Positions 11,626-23,174 of a stretch of DNA of 64,000 nt are shown here, piece by piece. The stretch comes from Taudactylus pleione (Eukaryota > Chordata > Amphibia > Anura > Myobatrachidae): the NCBI GenBank assembly GCA_031769625.1, contig JAUIMM010000135.1:2501001-2565000 (forward strand), given 5' to 3'. The notes under the pieces were generated by a model, which was not told where the DNA came from, did no database searches, and saw nothing but the letters and a program-made list of their open reading frames with translations. The position numbers were made by a program, and so were the translations under genes. Within the stretch, counting starts at the first letter, position 1; each line of letters begins with the position of its first letter.

Positions 11626-12003
11626 CCTGATTCAGCAAGGATCACTGATGCGATCGCGGTTGCAACTGCGTATGCAGGTCTGCTGCAAAAGTATGCTAAT
11701 ATGTGCAATCACACGGACAACATGCAGACGCCCATTTACCCTCTTGCACATCCGTAAGAACTTGCAAACAAGCCAAAACATCGGTAACGTCGAAGTACAT
11801 CGGAGCCACTCGCACATTTACAGCAGGTCAGACCTCACTAGTATATTGCTAACTTTCCTGCACACAGTGGGCACTCAAGTTGCGTATGCCATCGTAGTGT
11901 CTAATTTATGCACGCCCCTGTAACGGCGTTCAAACGCACTGGCACGCCTGTGTTTCTCCGACCCTCTTCCCCTGTCGCCACCCCCAAACGGTAACTTCCT
12001 GTG
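11626..12003 (+). mobile_element. Family B subfamily (b) fragment
   Basis: It starts GGCCTGATTCAGCAAGG and contains 'aatttatgcacgcccctg' and 'aacggcgttcaaacg', as in 54436-54959. It is cut at the GA microsatellite and has no right end. Confidence 0.6.
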
Positions 12004-12036
12004 GAGAGAGAGAGAGAGAGAGAGACAGAGATAGAG
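12004..12036. repeat. (GA)n microsatellite
   Basis: Run of GA dinucleotides with minor interruptions. Confidence 0.9.
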
Positions 12037-12224
12037 AGACTTTTTAGGGAACATTGCTATTTAATATTCAAACCGAAATAGCGCCTGGCACTGACAGAGC
12101 ATGGGGGCTAAATTACTTCCCTGAAATTATATGATCTCTCTGTTCTTTTCTACATCATAAATGACTGGCAGAACACAGTCTTAATTTAATATAAAATATG
12201 CAGTGTTTTTTTCTACGAAAATAG

Positions 12225-13848
12225 GCACCGATACTCAGATACTCAGACATCAGGCGCAGGTACTCAGAAAGCAGGCACAGGTACAGCAGGTGCAGGTACT
12301 CAGAAAGCAGGCACAGGTACTCAGAAAGCAGGCACAGGTACAGCATGGGCAGGTACTCAGAAAGCAGGCACCGATACTCAGAGAGCAGGCACAGGTACTC
12401 ATAAAGCAGCCGCAGGTACTCAGGCAGCAGGCGAAGGTACTCAGAAAGCAGGCACAGGTACTCAGACAGCAGGCGCAGGTACTCAGAAAGCAGGCGCAGG
12501 TACTCAGACAGCAGGCGCAGGTACTAAGACAGCAAGCACAGGTACTCAGAGAGCAGGCACAAGGTACTCAGCAGGCGCAGGTACTCAGAAAGCAGGCGCA
12601 GGTACTCATAAAGCAGCCGCAAGTACTCAGACAGCAGGCGAAGGTACTCAGAAAGCAGGCGAAGGTACTCAGACAGCAGGCGAAAGTACTCAGAAAGCAG
12701 GCGCAGGTACTCAGAAAGCAGGCGCAGGTACTCAGAAAGCAGGCGCAGGTACCCAGAAAGCAGGCACAGGTACTCAGAAAGCAGGCACCGATACTCATAA
12801 AGCAGGTGCAGGTACTCACAAAGCAGGCGCAGGTACTCAGAAAGCAGGCGCAGGTACTCACAAAGCAGGCACAGGTACTCAGACAGCAGGCACAGGTACT
12901 CAGACAGCAGATGCAGGTACTCAGAAAGCAGGCGCGGGTACTCAGAAAGCAGGCGCGGGTACTCAGAAAGCAGGCACGGGTACTCAGAAAGCAGGCATAG
13001 GTACTGAGACAGCAGGTGTAGGTACTGAGACAGCAGGTGCAGGTACTCAGGCAGCTGGTGCAGGTACTAAGAAAGCAGGCGCAGGTACTGAGACAGCAGG
13101 TGTAGGTACTGAGACAGCAGGCGCAGGTACTCAGACAGCAGGCGCAGGTACTCAGACAGCAGGCGCAGGTACTCAGATAGCAGGCACAGGTACTCAGAAA
13201 GCAGGCACAGGTACTCAGACAGTAGATGCAGGTACTCAGAAAGCAGGCGCAGGTACCCAGAAAGCAGGCACAGGTACTCAGACAGTAGATGCAGGTACTC
13301 AGAAAGCAGGCGCAGGTACCCAGAAAGCAGGCACAGGTACTCAGAAAGCAGACGCAGGTACTCAGACAGAAGGCGCAGGTACTCAGACAAAAGGCGCAGA
13401 TACTCAGAAAGTAGGCACAGGTACTCAGACAGCAGGCACATGTACTCAGAAAGCAGGCACAGGTACTCAGACAGTAGATGCAGGTACTCAAAAAGCAGGC
13501 ACAGGTACTCAGAAAGCAGGCACCGATACTCAGAAAGCAGGCGCAGGTACTCATAAAGCAGGCACAGGTACTCAGACAGCAGGTGCAGGTACTCACAAAG
13601 CAGGCGCAGGTACTCATAAAGCAGGCACAGGTACTCAGACAGCAGGTGCAGGTACTCACAAAGCAGGCACAAGTACTCAGAAAGCAGACACGGGTACTCA
13701 GAAAGCAGACGCAGGTACTCAGACAGCAGGCACGGGTACTCAGAAAGCAGGCACAGGTACTCAGAAAGCAGGCACAGGTACTCAGAAAGCAGGCACAGGG
13801 ACTCAGATAGCAGGTGCAGGTACTCAGAAAGCAGGCACAGGTACTCAT
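12225..13848. repeat. 21-bp minisatellite array (~77 copies)
   Basis: The unit is close to GGTACTCAGAAAGCAGGCAC plus one base, repeated for about 1.6 kb with point variants (AAAG/ACAG, GCACA/GCGCA, GCACC). Because 21 is a multiple of three, both strands stay open for long stretches: a heptad reading QVLRKQA on the plus strand, and Cys-rich CACFLST or LSEYLCL readings on the minus strand. Variants do not favour synonymous change by eye, and there is no convincing start context or domain. I call it non-coding. Confidence 0.92.
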
Positions 13849-14096
13849 CTGAAGCTACTGGTTGATACAGGATTTATAGTGTCTTCAACAATCTGTATAA
13901 GTGCGCAGATGCTTATTTTCATTAATTTCTAAAATGTTCTCACTGACTTCATGTTTCTGGAACTAGTTATAATAATTAAATATTACACCCTCATCATACC
14001 ACCAAATTGTCATTTGTACAGTTCTTTTGCACAGTGTCAATGATGTTGCATTAGACAACGGTCGGGATGAGATCTCTAGCTATTTGTAGCGTATAT
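13849..14096. other. Short gap without gene
   Basis: AT-rich sequence between the 21-bp array and a hAT insertion. Nothing recognised. Confidence 0.5.
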
Positions 14097-14134
14097 CAGT
14101 GGTTCCCAAACTCGGTCCTCAAGGCACCCTAACG

Positions 14135-14935
14135 CAGGGCCTTAACTAGGGGTGTGTGGGCAGTGCCACCGCACAATGGGCCTGATTCAGCATGGACCGC
14201 AATTGCAACCGCCTAAACAGATCGGCCAATGGTGCGTACTGCGCATGCATATGCACAGCAGTGTGCGTGTGCTGGACAGCATTGCGATCGCCCTGTGATT
14301 ACGCACGAAGCCAGGAATCCATCGCAGAGTGACTGTGTATCAGCGTTTGTGGGGTGGTGACAGGGCAGTGTCAGAGAAACACAGGCATACCTGTCCATTT
14401 AAAAGCTGTTACATTAGCGTGCATAAATTAGCCACTGCGTCAGCATACGCAGCTTGTGTACTCACTGTGTGCGACGAGACCTGCAAGTTCTGAGACAGGT
14501 CAGGGCTGCTGTAATTGTGCGTGAGGGTCTGATGTTACTTGATGTTACCGATATATACGCAGGACTGCGAGGTCTTACGGATGTGAGAAAGCAGTAGTGG
14601 ATATCTCTATGCTGGCTAAGCGATTGCAAACATGCATGCGATTACGCAGCTGCGATCGCAATAGCGTTCCGTGATCAATCAGGCCCAGAGACCAGAGCCC
14701 TGTGAGTGTCTCTGCTGCTCAGCTTTGGTCCATGCATCTGGTTAGCAGGGTGACGGCACCCAGCAGCCAGAATCTCTGCAGCAGAGCTGCCCGCAGTGTC
14801 CTTAAAACGCTTCAAACATGCGCACCTCTGCCTTTACAGCCCCCAGGAGCATCTGGGGATTGCTGTCATTCCCAGCAATTATAGCCCCGCCCCATATACA
14901 TGACGTCATGCAGAGGGAAGTGGCCTGGCGCCGGC
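14135..14935. mobile_element. Second-level hAT-like insert inside 14097-15093
   Basis: It begins CAGGGCCTTAACTAGGGGTG near 14136 and contains 'gcagtgccaccgcac', the same end type as 45145-45428. The right boundary near 14935-14950 (AGTTACGG) is approximate. It is itself interrupted by a family B element. Confidence 0.6.
14178..14686 (-). mobile_element. Family B subfamily (b) MITE, third nesting level
   Basis: The ends GGGCCTGATTCAGCATGG and TGATCAATCAGGCCC are inverted. The body has 'gcgtgcataaattagcc' in the orientation of the 44474 and 49524 copies. The 3-bp duplication is not clear (AAT against AGA). Confidence 0.7.
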
Positions 14936-15101
14936 ACACACAGTTACGGTGATTTTGATACTATCCATGCTTGATTATAGATGGTTAAATCAAATTGACT
15001 GAGGTACTCATTAAAGTAACCTGTGCTCAAGCATGGAAATACTGAATACCTGGACTGTTAGGGTGCCTGTAGGACTGAGTTTGGGAACCACTGGCGTATA
15101 T

Positions 15102-15850
15102 ATAATTCTATTAGCGGTGACACTATGGAGGTCGAACCAAAATTAGAGGGCCCGTCATTTTACAACAAACATCCAGGGTAGCCACATGACATAATGTGTA
15201 CTTAGGCCATACAATCTACTACTGTTCCTACTTTATTGTCCTAACTGATGTAAAAGACTATAGTACACTCACCTGTGTCTTGTTAATTTGGGTTAGAGTC
15301 AGAATTTTGGGAAATAAATTTTATTGGGTAGAGGGAGGACTGGCTTGGGAAAATTGGAACACATGGAAGCCCTATACAAAATGGCTGCTGGCCCAGGAAA
15401 CCATGCATTGTTGTGAGTGCTAAGATATCCACAGCACAGCAACACATCCCTTTCAACTGTCCACAACTTCTGTCTGATATGGTTACACAAGTCTTTCTGA
15501 GAGTGAAATCTGCAAGGCTCCTCAACATAATGACCCCATTTTAGCAGCAGGTTCATCTGTCTTTGAAACTGACACATCCAATTGAGTGGGGGGTCTATTA
15601 TCAAATTACTGGACAGTGACCCCTTTGCCTGAAGCCATCTGACCTTTCACCATATGCACCCACTGATCACACAAGTGATGTAGATGAGGTGATATCAAGC
15701 ACTGACATGATATTTTACCCATTCTTGAATTGCCGTGGCCCAGGGAGTAGAAGTAATGCAGTTCCCTGTTACACTGGGCTTCTGTGCTCAAATTTCTAAG
15801 AGTCCCTCTTTTTCCCTAATCTCTCTTACTACAGGGTCACTGAACCAAAG
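15102..15850. other. Gene-free stretch
   Basis: Open frames of up to about 100 codons exist on the minus strand (15299-15604), but none contains a domain I recognise. Probably unique or old repeat sequence. Confidence 0.4.
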
Positions 15851-15854
15851 ATAC

Positions 15855-16463
15855 TGTGACACAGTCGGGATAGGGGTCCCTCTCCTGGGGTAGATGGACT
15901 CCCTCTTTACACACACAGCAGCCGTAGAAACAGGATACAAGTCTGGGGTTCTCGTACAAACTGGTCAGTGCCAGTCTTTATTGTACCAAATGAATATAAA
16001 CATAAACAAAACATAAACATAAGTCCTAGCCCGGCTGGGCACTAGCTACACAGCGGATTCCCTCTCTATAATAATGGTAGGACCTATTGCCCTCACCATC
16101 AACAAAACACGTGCACAGTACTTACAAGGATTATCACCAAGTGTCTCTGAACAGGCTAGTCTGCCTGCTCTCCCAAGTGTGAGACACTCAGCTACAAACA
16201 AACCATGCTTATATTAGCAGTTTCCAGCTGCAAGCCCTAATGAGCCTGTTACCAGGCTGAAAGGCCCAAAACCTGGAGTGGCCTGTGGATGGAGCCCTCC
16301 CTCTCCTCACATCCACACCCCCAGGACTCAAACCGGCTTTTAAAAGACAATACTCTGGTCTGCTTACAAAACAGACTTATCCTGGGGTTTTTTAGAACAC
16401 ATAGGTCAAAAACCTAGGACAAATGTACCTGCCATTGACCACTTTACCAGTGCTTCTATCACA
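15855..16463 (-). mobile_element. Solo LTR, 609 bp, TSD ATAC
   Basis: It begins TGTGACACAG and ends CTTCTATCACA, so the ends are TG..CA. ATAC is duplicated at 15851-15854 and 16464-16467. On the minus strand an AATAAAGACTGG polyadenylation-type signal lies in the interior (around 15970), suggesting minus-strand transcription. No internal retroviral or Gypsy coding sequence adjoins it. A 4-bp duplication is compatible with Gypsy- or ERV-type integration. Confidence 0.7.
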
Positions 16464-16626
16464 ATACATATAGGGTGGGATGTACTAAAGGGGGAAATGC
16501 GGTAAACCCCCCAAAAATGAAGTATTCAGGGGTTTTACCACATACCCCATGTGTACAAAGCACCTAAATATGATGCATTCAAATAATATGCACTGTGCAC
16601 CATAAAGTTTTCAGTTTGTAATTATG

Positions 16627-17335
16627 GGGCAGATGTATGAAAGCTTAGAGAGAGATAAAGTATCATCCAATCAGCTTCTGTCATTTCTCAACCACAGGGG
16701 TCTATGAAATAAGCCTTGGAGAGAGATAAAGAGGATGGAGATATAAGTACCAACTAATCAGCTCCTGTCATTTTTCAAACACAGGGATCTATTTGCTAAG
16801 CTTTGGGCTTTGGATGGAGATAATGTAATAAAGTACCAACCAACCAGCTCCTGTCATTTTTCAAACACTGCCTTTGTTACGTGGCACTTAGGACCCGATT
16901 GGCTGGTAGTTTACCTCCGTTCACTTTATCTCCATCCAAGGCTTAGTACATAGACATAGACCCCATAGTTTGTAAAGTGACAGTTAGAAGCTGATTGGTT
17001 GGTACTTTATCTCTCTCCAAGCTTTGATGAATCTCTCCCAAAGTGTTGGTAAGCCATCTCCAGAAGATATATTATGGAAATGGTTAAAAAAAAACATTAG
17101 TACCTAGAATAGCCACCTAAAACACAATAGATGCTGCCTACTCTTCCACAAACTCTGGCCCAAGCACTCTGTATCAATCATTGGATAGAGAGATACAGTG
17201 GAGAGGGATAAAGTACCAACCAATCAGCTCCTAACTGTCATTTTACAGGCTTTGTTTGAAAAATGACAGGAGCTGATTAGTCGGTACTATATCTGTCTCC
17301 ACTATATATCTCTCCAAGGCTTGATACATCTCCCC
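16627..17335. repeat. Cluster of family E hairpins, overlapping copies
   Basis: At least four partial copies of the motif set GAGAGATAAAGTACCAACC, CAATCAGCTCCTGTCATTTT and its reverse complement follow one another, with outer arms like AAGCTTTGATGAATCTC. The copies are nested or rearranged, so individual boundaries are not given. Confidence 0.7.
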
Positions 17336-17339
17336 GATA

Positions 17340-17870
17340 GAATTGTCGTTCCGGGTCATGCATGTGCAAAGCCGCCGGGAGGGAGTGAGGAGGCGTTGGA
17401 GGGATCCGCTCGGATCCCTCTTCGCATCCCCGAAACTCCTTCCTATAGGAAGAAGAGGGGATCCGAGAACAAGCAGATGGAGCTTGTTCTCGACAGCAAA
17501 CTCCGAAAACTTTCAGTGAATACCAGGGGGCCCTAATGATGAGTGGCCCGGTAGCTTAAAAATGCGGAAACTAGCGTTGATGAATAGGCCCCTGATGCTC
17601 AATTTTACCTCATTTGCATCCAAAATTACCAAATTTATTACTAAATTACTAAAATGCATCCACTAACAGGCACTATAGCATGCAAAGCTGCACAAATTGC
17701 ATGCAGGTCTGCAATAATAGTATAGGCCTCAAGGTCACATCAGGCAGATGTCACATACTTTTGCACCCAAATTTTCAGCATTTTGTTTTCCAGCAAAATA
17801 TGAACTTGTTATTAGATTTGAATATACTTCAAAAGCATATCTTGAATACAGCAGGTAAAACTAAGGGGCT
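17340..17870. other. Gene-free, contains a MITE right end
   Basis: GATGAATAGGCCCC at about 17579-17592 matches the right terminus of the 6172-6999 family, and 17400-17510 has short palindromes. No gene. Confidence 0.45.
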
Positions 17871-17873
17871 CAT

Positions 17874-18030
17874 TATAAATGAGTTTTATCAGGCGCAACA
17901 AATTTTAAAGCTCATTGCGTATGGTAATAGTGCTCCAGCCAATAAATGACTTGAGCACCAAGTATCACACTGTATGCAAGCAATTTTAAATCTCGTCGCA
18001 TATGATAAAAGTCGTTGATAGATGAGCCCC
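17874..18030. mobile_element. Small palindromic MITE (GGGGCTCATTTAT-type ends)
   Basis: GGGGCTCATTATAAATGAG on the left is mirrored by TTGATAGATGAGCCCC on the right. The interior arms CTCATTGCGTATG and CTCGTCGCATATG are repeated. Non-coding. Confidence 0.6.
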
Positions 18031-18605
18031 AGAATTGTACAATATGCTCACAAATTCATATAATATATGCATGAACAATGAAGAAAACACCTACAGACGT
18101 GTCCTCGTACACCTTGGTTTTTTAGACGATACGGCGTGAGACGTCTGGCGCAACTTAGATGGTAGCGATTCCTGGACTTTTGTACTTTTTCTGAAGTTAG
18201 CGTCTTAGTTGTATTTTAGCCACATACAAAGTCACTTAAAGTGTTCTAGGCACTTAGGATTAGTATACTTGTTGCATGGCACATGTCACTCGTATCAGCC
18301 CCCTGTCTTTTGCCTTTTTACCCAGGTGAGACACATGTAATGCCAGTGCTAGTATCAAGGGTGTCCATGTATTAAATTTTGTCACATTAGTAATGTGAAT
18401 AAGACCCGTATTTTGTTTAAATATGTGTGGTGGGACACTTGGTGTGGCTAAGTCACAAAGGCTGTGGTGTGTCAATTTGGGCTTTTTGGCGCAATTTGAG
18501 GAAAGGTTTCTGTGGACACATCTGTATTACTTATTTATTAACATTTACTTATATAGCACCAGCAAATAATTTCTGTCACGTTTGAGAACAAAACCGTAAT
18601 AAAAC

Positions 18606-19584
18606 CAGTGCCGGTGCAAGGTTTCTTGGCACCATAGGCATGTCTTCAGCCTTGCGCACCCCCTCCACGTTCGGATAGCTACACAAACCCTTATACAGTG
18701 CCCCCAGTAGTGGCACCCTATGCAGTGCTCCCAGTAGTGGTCCCCCTATGCAGTGCCACTTATATAATGCCTCCAGTAGTAGTCCCACCTACGCATTGCC
18801 CCAGGTAGTGGTCCCCCCTATGCAGTGCCCTTTATATAATACCCCCCAGTAGTAGTAGCCCCCCCCTGTGGAGTGCCCCCACCATCAGTTCCCCTCGTGC
18901 AGTGCCCCCAGTAGTAACCCCCCAGCAGTGCCCCCAGTAGTAGTCATGTCCCCAGTAGTAGCCTCGCCCCCAGCAATGCCCCCCGTAGTAATAGTGCCCC
19001 CAGTAGTAGCCTCCCCCCAGCAATGCCCCCATAGTAATTATTCCCCCAGTAGTGATCACCCCCCCAGCAGTGCCCCCAGTAGAAGTCGTGCGGTGTCCCC
19101 AGTAGTAGCCTCCCCCCAGCAGTGCCCCCAGTAGTAGTCGTGCAGTATCCCTAGTAGTAGCCTCCCCCCAGCAGTGCCCCCAGTAGTGATCACCCCCCAG
19201 CAGTAATCCCAGCCAATCACATACGTAAAAAATAAAAAAAACTCCACTTACCTTAATCCCCGCTTCGGCGTCCGCTCCTCTGTACCCCGGTCCCCGGGCG
19301 GGCCCGCTCTGCATTATGGGAGAGACTTCATGACGTCATGACGTCTCTCCCATTACCCACTGCAGAAGCCGGAAGATGGCTCCGGCAGTGGGCGCAGCAG
19401 CAGCCGATGAAAGTCTGTCTGACTCTCATCGGCTGCTAAAACAAACACACAGCTGCCGGCGCCCTGCGTCTGTGTGTTTGTTATACGTGCAGACGGCACT
19501 TATGTGCCGTCCACACTACCACCCTGCAGTGGCCGGCGCTCTTAGGCAAATGCCTACATTTGCCTAGTGGTAGCACTGGCCCTG
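18606..19584. mobile_element. hAT-like element, ~980 bp, near-perfect 8-bp TSD
   Basis: The left end CAGTGCCGGTGCAAGG is inverted relative to the right end GGTAGCACTGGCCCTG. The duplication is AATAAAAC (18598-18605) against AATGAAAC (19585-19592), one mismatch. The interior (18690-19210) is a degenerate tandem run of GCCCCCAGTAGTAG units. The block 19300-19345 has the palindrome TCATGACGTCATGACGTC. Confidence 0.75.
18690..19210. repeat. Degenerate CCCCAGTAGTAG tandem repeat
   Basis: Repeats of AGTGCCCCCAGTAGTAG and CCTCCCCCCAGC alternate irregularly with a period of roughly 20-40 bp. On the minus strand this gives Gly/Trp/Tyr-rich open frames without biological support. Confidence 0.8.
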
Positions 19585-20929
19585 AATGAAACAAGACTGG
19601 GTGATAACAGACAGAGAAATAGGTAAGAGGGCCTTGTTCGTAAGCTTACACTCTATGGAAAATAGGCATTTGATACTCAAGGATAATTGCTACCTATTGC
19701 ATATCGGTCCAGCCAGATTGCAGAGGTGATCCAGTCACACAGCAAGGTTGGTCTGGGGTCAGTGGGTTATGTGAGTGTAGAAAGAGAAAATATGAAAAGT
19801 TTATTTGCTGACCCTGTAGAGGGTGGGTAGTTAATAGAATAGGTTATTAAGGTTCCATGGGTGGTTCTGGAAACTGATAAGCTTGTCTGAAGAGGTGAGT
19901 TATCAGGGAACGCTTGAAGGTTTGGAGACTAGAGGAAAGTCTTATTGTGCATGGGAGGGCATTCCGCAGAGTTAAAAAGTTCTGTAACCATGAAAAAGAG
20001 CAGGTAATGAGTGTGTATGAGAGACACAGATCCTGCGAAAATTACAGGGTTCCAGCTGGAAGATATTTTGAGATAAGGGAAGAGCTGTACGTTGGTGTAG
20101 TTTGGTTGATAGCCTTTTATGTAATCAAAAGCATTTTATAATTATATTGAATTCTGTAAAAATAAAAAAAACAGCTAAGCAATGGAGGGACTGACAGAGG
20201 GGAGCAGCAGAATAAAATGTTTTGCAAGGAAGATCAGCCTTTGAGCCAGAATTTGAGTTTTTGTCTTATATGAGATATGAGCATATTTTGGATGTGTTTC
20301 TTATGTGTATGTAACAAGATTTGGAAACAGTTTGAATGTGGGGAACAAATGACAGTTTAGAGTCAAACTGATTATTCAATTTGCGGCAAATTGCCTCTTC
20401 ATGAAAACATTTTCACAACCAACATATTTTTTTTACTGTAGCAATAGGTAGACTCTGAAAACCATGTTTATGGAAGATGCAATGTTAGAATCATTGGAGG
20501 TATTGTACATAGGGTAAAATGGCCGCCTCAAAGTGCAAATACAGCTTTGGACTCACTATAGCGGCCCATACACGATTTTTTGCGCGTTGTGGATGATTTA
20601 GATCGATTGTAACGATCAATCGTGCACATCGTGTCTTATTTTTGGTCATTTTCGATGACGATGCGCGTCCCGCCGTCGTAAATCTGCATTGTACATCTTA
20701 TGGGAAAACTGTAAGATTACGACCTGTTGTGTATGATGTGACACACATCATAGTAGTTTTTCTGTATTTACGATGCGATGTGCGAGGTCTTGCAAAATTC
20801 CTGGCCACTCCCCTTCTCCATTTTGAGATTGAGACACGATGAAACGGAGAACAGCAGCATCGTGCACATTGTGAGCCTCGGCAAGTGAGTATCTATGTAC
20901 TATACAGCCTCATTGTACACCCTGTAACC

Positions 20930-21165
20930 ACTGAGCCACCAATGTTTATTCCCCTGGCACACCATTGTTTATACCACTGTGCCACCAATGTTTCATTTTA
21001 CCGTGGCACACCCTTGTTTATACCACTGTGCCACCAATGTTAATTCCCCTGGCACACCCTTGTTTATACCAGTTTGCCACCAATGTTAATTCACTGGCAC
21101 ACCCTTGTTTATACCACTGTGCCATCAATGTTAATTCCCCTGGCACACCATTGTTTAGATATTAA
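20930..21165. repeat. 46-bp tandem repeat
   Basis: The unit contains CACTGTGCCACCAATGTTAA and CCCCTGGCACACCCTTGTTT, about five copies, inside the left non-coding part of the Harbinger element. Confidence 0.88.
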
Positions 21166-21779
21166 AGACCATCAATTTTTTAGGATTTTATATTTATTTA
21201 GAAAACTATTCAACATCATAAATATTTAAAAACAAACTGTGTAAAAGCATAATTTTTTACAGTTTTGAATGTGAAATCCTATATCTTATCGCAGTTTACG
21301 TTTTTAATTGCAACAGACATGACAAGCATTAGGCAACGGCAATTCATCACGGGCTTCGTGGAGCTGTATAGGGCCCATGAGTGCCTTTGGCATATTAAAA
21401 CAAAGGATTATAGCAACAAGCAGAAAAAGGCTGCTGCGATTGACGACATGGTGACCTTCAGCCTCAGGTACGATGACGAGGCAACCCCCAAGTGGGTCAA
21501 ACTGAGGATCCAGAACTTGCGGACTGTTTACGTGAGGGAGAGGAAGAAGGAAAGTGACCCCCGGGCATCTGGAGCACGGGGCAGATGATATCTACACTAG
21601 AGATGAGCGGGTTCGGTTCTCAGAGAACCAAACCCACCCGCATTTCAAGACCTCGCCTGTTGTCGGATCGCGAGGTTTTGTATTGAGCTGGCTTAACGCT
21701 GAGAGAGCCGTCTGTCATGGCTCTCAGCCAATCAGCATTAAGCCCATTGACTATGGGCACAGAAAAGAAAAGAAGATGC

Positions 21780-22640
21780 CGCCCGCCCATCCCCCGCTGC
21801 CTGACACCGCCAGCTGCCGACACCGCCGGCACCCCCTGCTGCCGACCCCCACTGGCCGCATCCCCCGGTGCCGACATTGCTGGCACCCTGAATTGAGGAC
21901 ACCACCAGCACCCATGCACTGCCAACACCTTCAGGACCCCCACACTGAGGACACCGCTGGCACCCCCACTCTGCCGACACCACCGGCACCCTGCACTGAG
22001 GACACTGCCAGCACCCCTGCCCCACGTACCGAGGACACCGTCAGCATCCCCACACTGCTGACACTGCCGGCACTCCCATACTGAGGACACCACCTGCACT
22101 GCCGACACTGTCAGCACACATGCACTACTGCCCCACGTATTGAGGACGCCGTCAGCGATCCCGCACTGCCGCTACTCCCACACAAAGAGCATCCCCACAC
22201 AGCCAACACTGTCAGCACTCCTGCACTGAGGACACCACCAGCACCCATGCACTGCCGACACCATCAGGACCCCCACACTGAGGACACCGCTGGCACACCC
22301 GCTCTGCTGACACCACCGGTACCCTGCACTAAGGACACTGCCAGCACCCCCGCACTACTGCCCCACGTATTGAGGACTCCGTCAGCGACCCTGCACTGCC
22401 GCTACTCCCATACTGAGGGCATCCCTGCACAGCCGACACTGTCAGCACTCCTGCACTGAAGACAGAGCTGGCATGCCCGCTCTGCCGGCACTATGCACTC
22501 AGGACACTGCCAGGACCCTCACACCACCACACTGCCACCACTGATGGCACTTCAGCATTGAAGACACCACTGGCACTCTCGCATTAAGTACACCGCCAGC
22601 ACCCTGCACTGCTGACACTGCTGTCACAGTAAGTGCACTA
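21780..22640. repeat. Degenerate CACTGAGGACACC tandem-like block
   Basis: Irregular repeats of motifs such as GCACTGAGGACACCGC, CAGCACCC and CTGCCGACAC. A larger duplication is visible: the block at 21890-22070 recurs with changes at 22225-22360. Long Pro/Thr-rich open frames here are artefacts of composition. Confidence 0.75.
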
Positions 22641-22675
22641 TTGGTGTATCCAACCCACACTGTATAACACATTAT

Positions 22676-23174
22676 GGACCTCATTCAGAGCCGCTCGCTC
22701 TGAATGAGGGCAGCCGCTTCACATTTAAAATCCGGCATCCTGGCCGCTCGCTTTAGCGAGTGACCAGGTTGATGGTCGCGATGGTCAAGACCATCGCGTC
22801 CATCGGGGCTTGCGACGAGACCCTTGTGGTAGGGTCTTGTCTGCCACAAGCCCCAGTGAGCTTTCGGCTCTAATAGAGCCGGAAGCTCACCATTGACATC
22901 ATGAGTGATGTCAGTGGGGCCGCCCACAAACAGTAGGCGTTCCTTCGGGAATGCTTCCGTTTGGCCAGCCACCCCCCCACCCGGCCTACAACACGGTGCG
23001 AGCTGTCGATCACCATCGACAGCCGCCCCTTTTGCAGTGAGCCCCGGAGCGAGAGAATTTCTCTCTCACTTCGGGGCTTGCACACGCGTAGTGCGGCCGC
23101 TGCGTGTGTGGAGGGCCTCAACATCAACCCGCTTGCGAGCACTCAGCACTTGCAAGCGGGTCTGAATGAGGTCC
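22676..23174 (+). mobile_element. Family B MITE, TSD TAT
   Basis: It starts GGACCTCATTCAGAGC and ends TCTGAATGAGGTCC. TAT is duplicated at 22673-22675 and 23175-23177. Subfamily features (AGCTTTCGGCTCTAATAGAG arms) are like 1-469. Confidence 0.85.

Larger units (their letters stand above)
14097..15093. mobile_element. hAT-like element split by nested insertions, 8-bp TSD
   Basis: The outer ends CAGTGGTTCCCAAACTC and GAGTTTGGGAACCACTG are inverted. GCGTATAT is duplicated at 14089-14096 and 15094-15101. Its own sequence is only about 14097-14134 and 14936-15093; the middle is inserted DNA. The uninterrupted relative at 53248-53432 shows what the joined element looks like. Confidence 0.85.
18523..20300. 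repeat. Dispersed repeat interrupted by hAT insert
   Basis: It begins with a TTATTTATTAACATTTACTT run and 'atatagcaccagc' (like 8155 on), is broken at 18605, and resumes at 19585 with 'gaaacaagactgggtgataa' and 'aagcttacactctatgg'. The continuation to about 20300 contains no recognised coding sequence. I judge it a retroelement-type interspersed repeat, but the family is not certain. Confidence 0.5.

Noticed and set aside
12568..13848. A 426-codon minus-strand Cys-rich frame that looks like a keratin-associated or metal-binding protein
   Set aside because: It is produced by a 21-bp tandem repeat whose length is divisible by three; the plus strand is equally open. No start context, domain or splice signals.
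12225..13848. CRISPR array
   Set aside because: Repeats are directly adjacent with no unique spacers, and the context is a vertebrate genome.
18832..19314. A Gly/Trp/Tyr-rich minus-strand frame of 160 codons
   Set aside because: Reading of the CCCCAGTAGTAG tandem repeat inside a hAT-like element.
21554..22117. Pro/Thr-rich (plus) and Trp/Cys/Val-rich (minus) frames
   Set aside because: They run through the degenerate CACTGAGGACACC block and the insertion boundary of a nested element.
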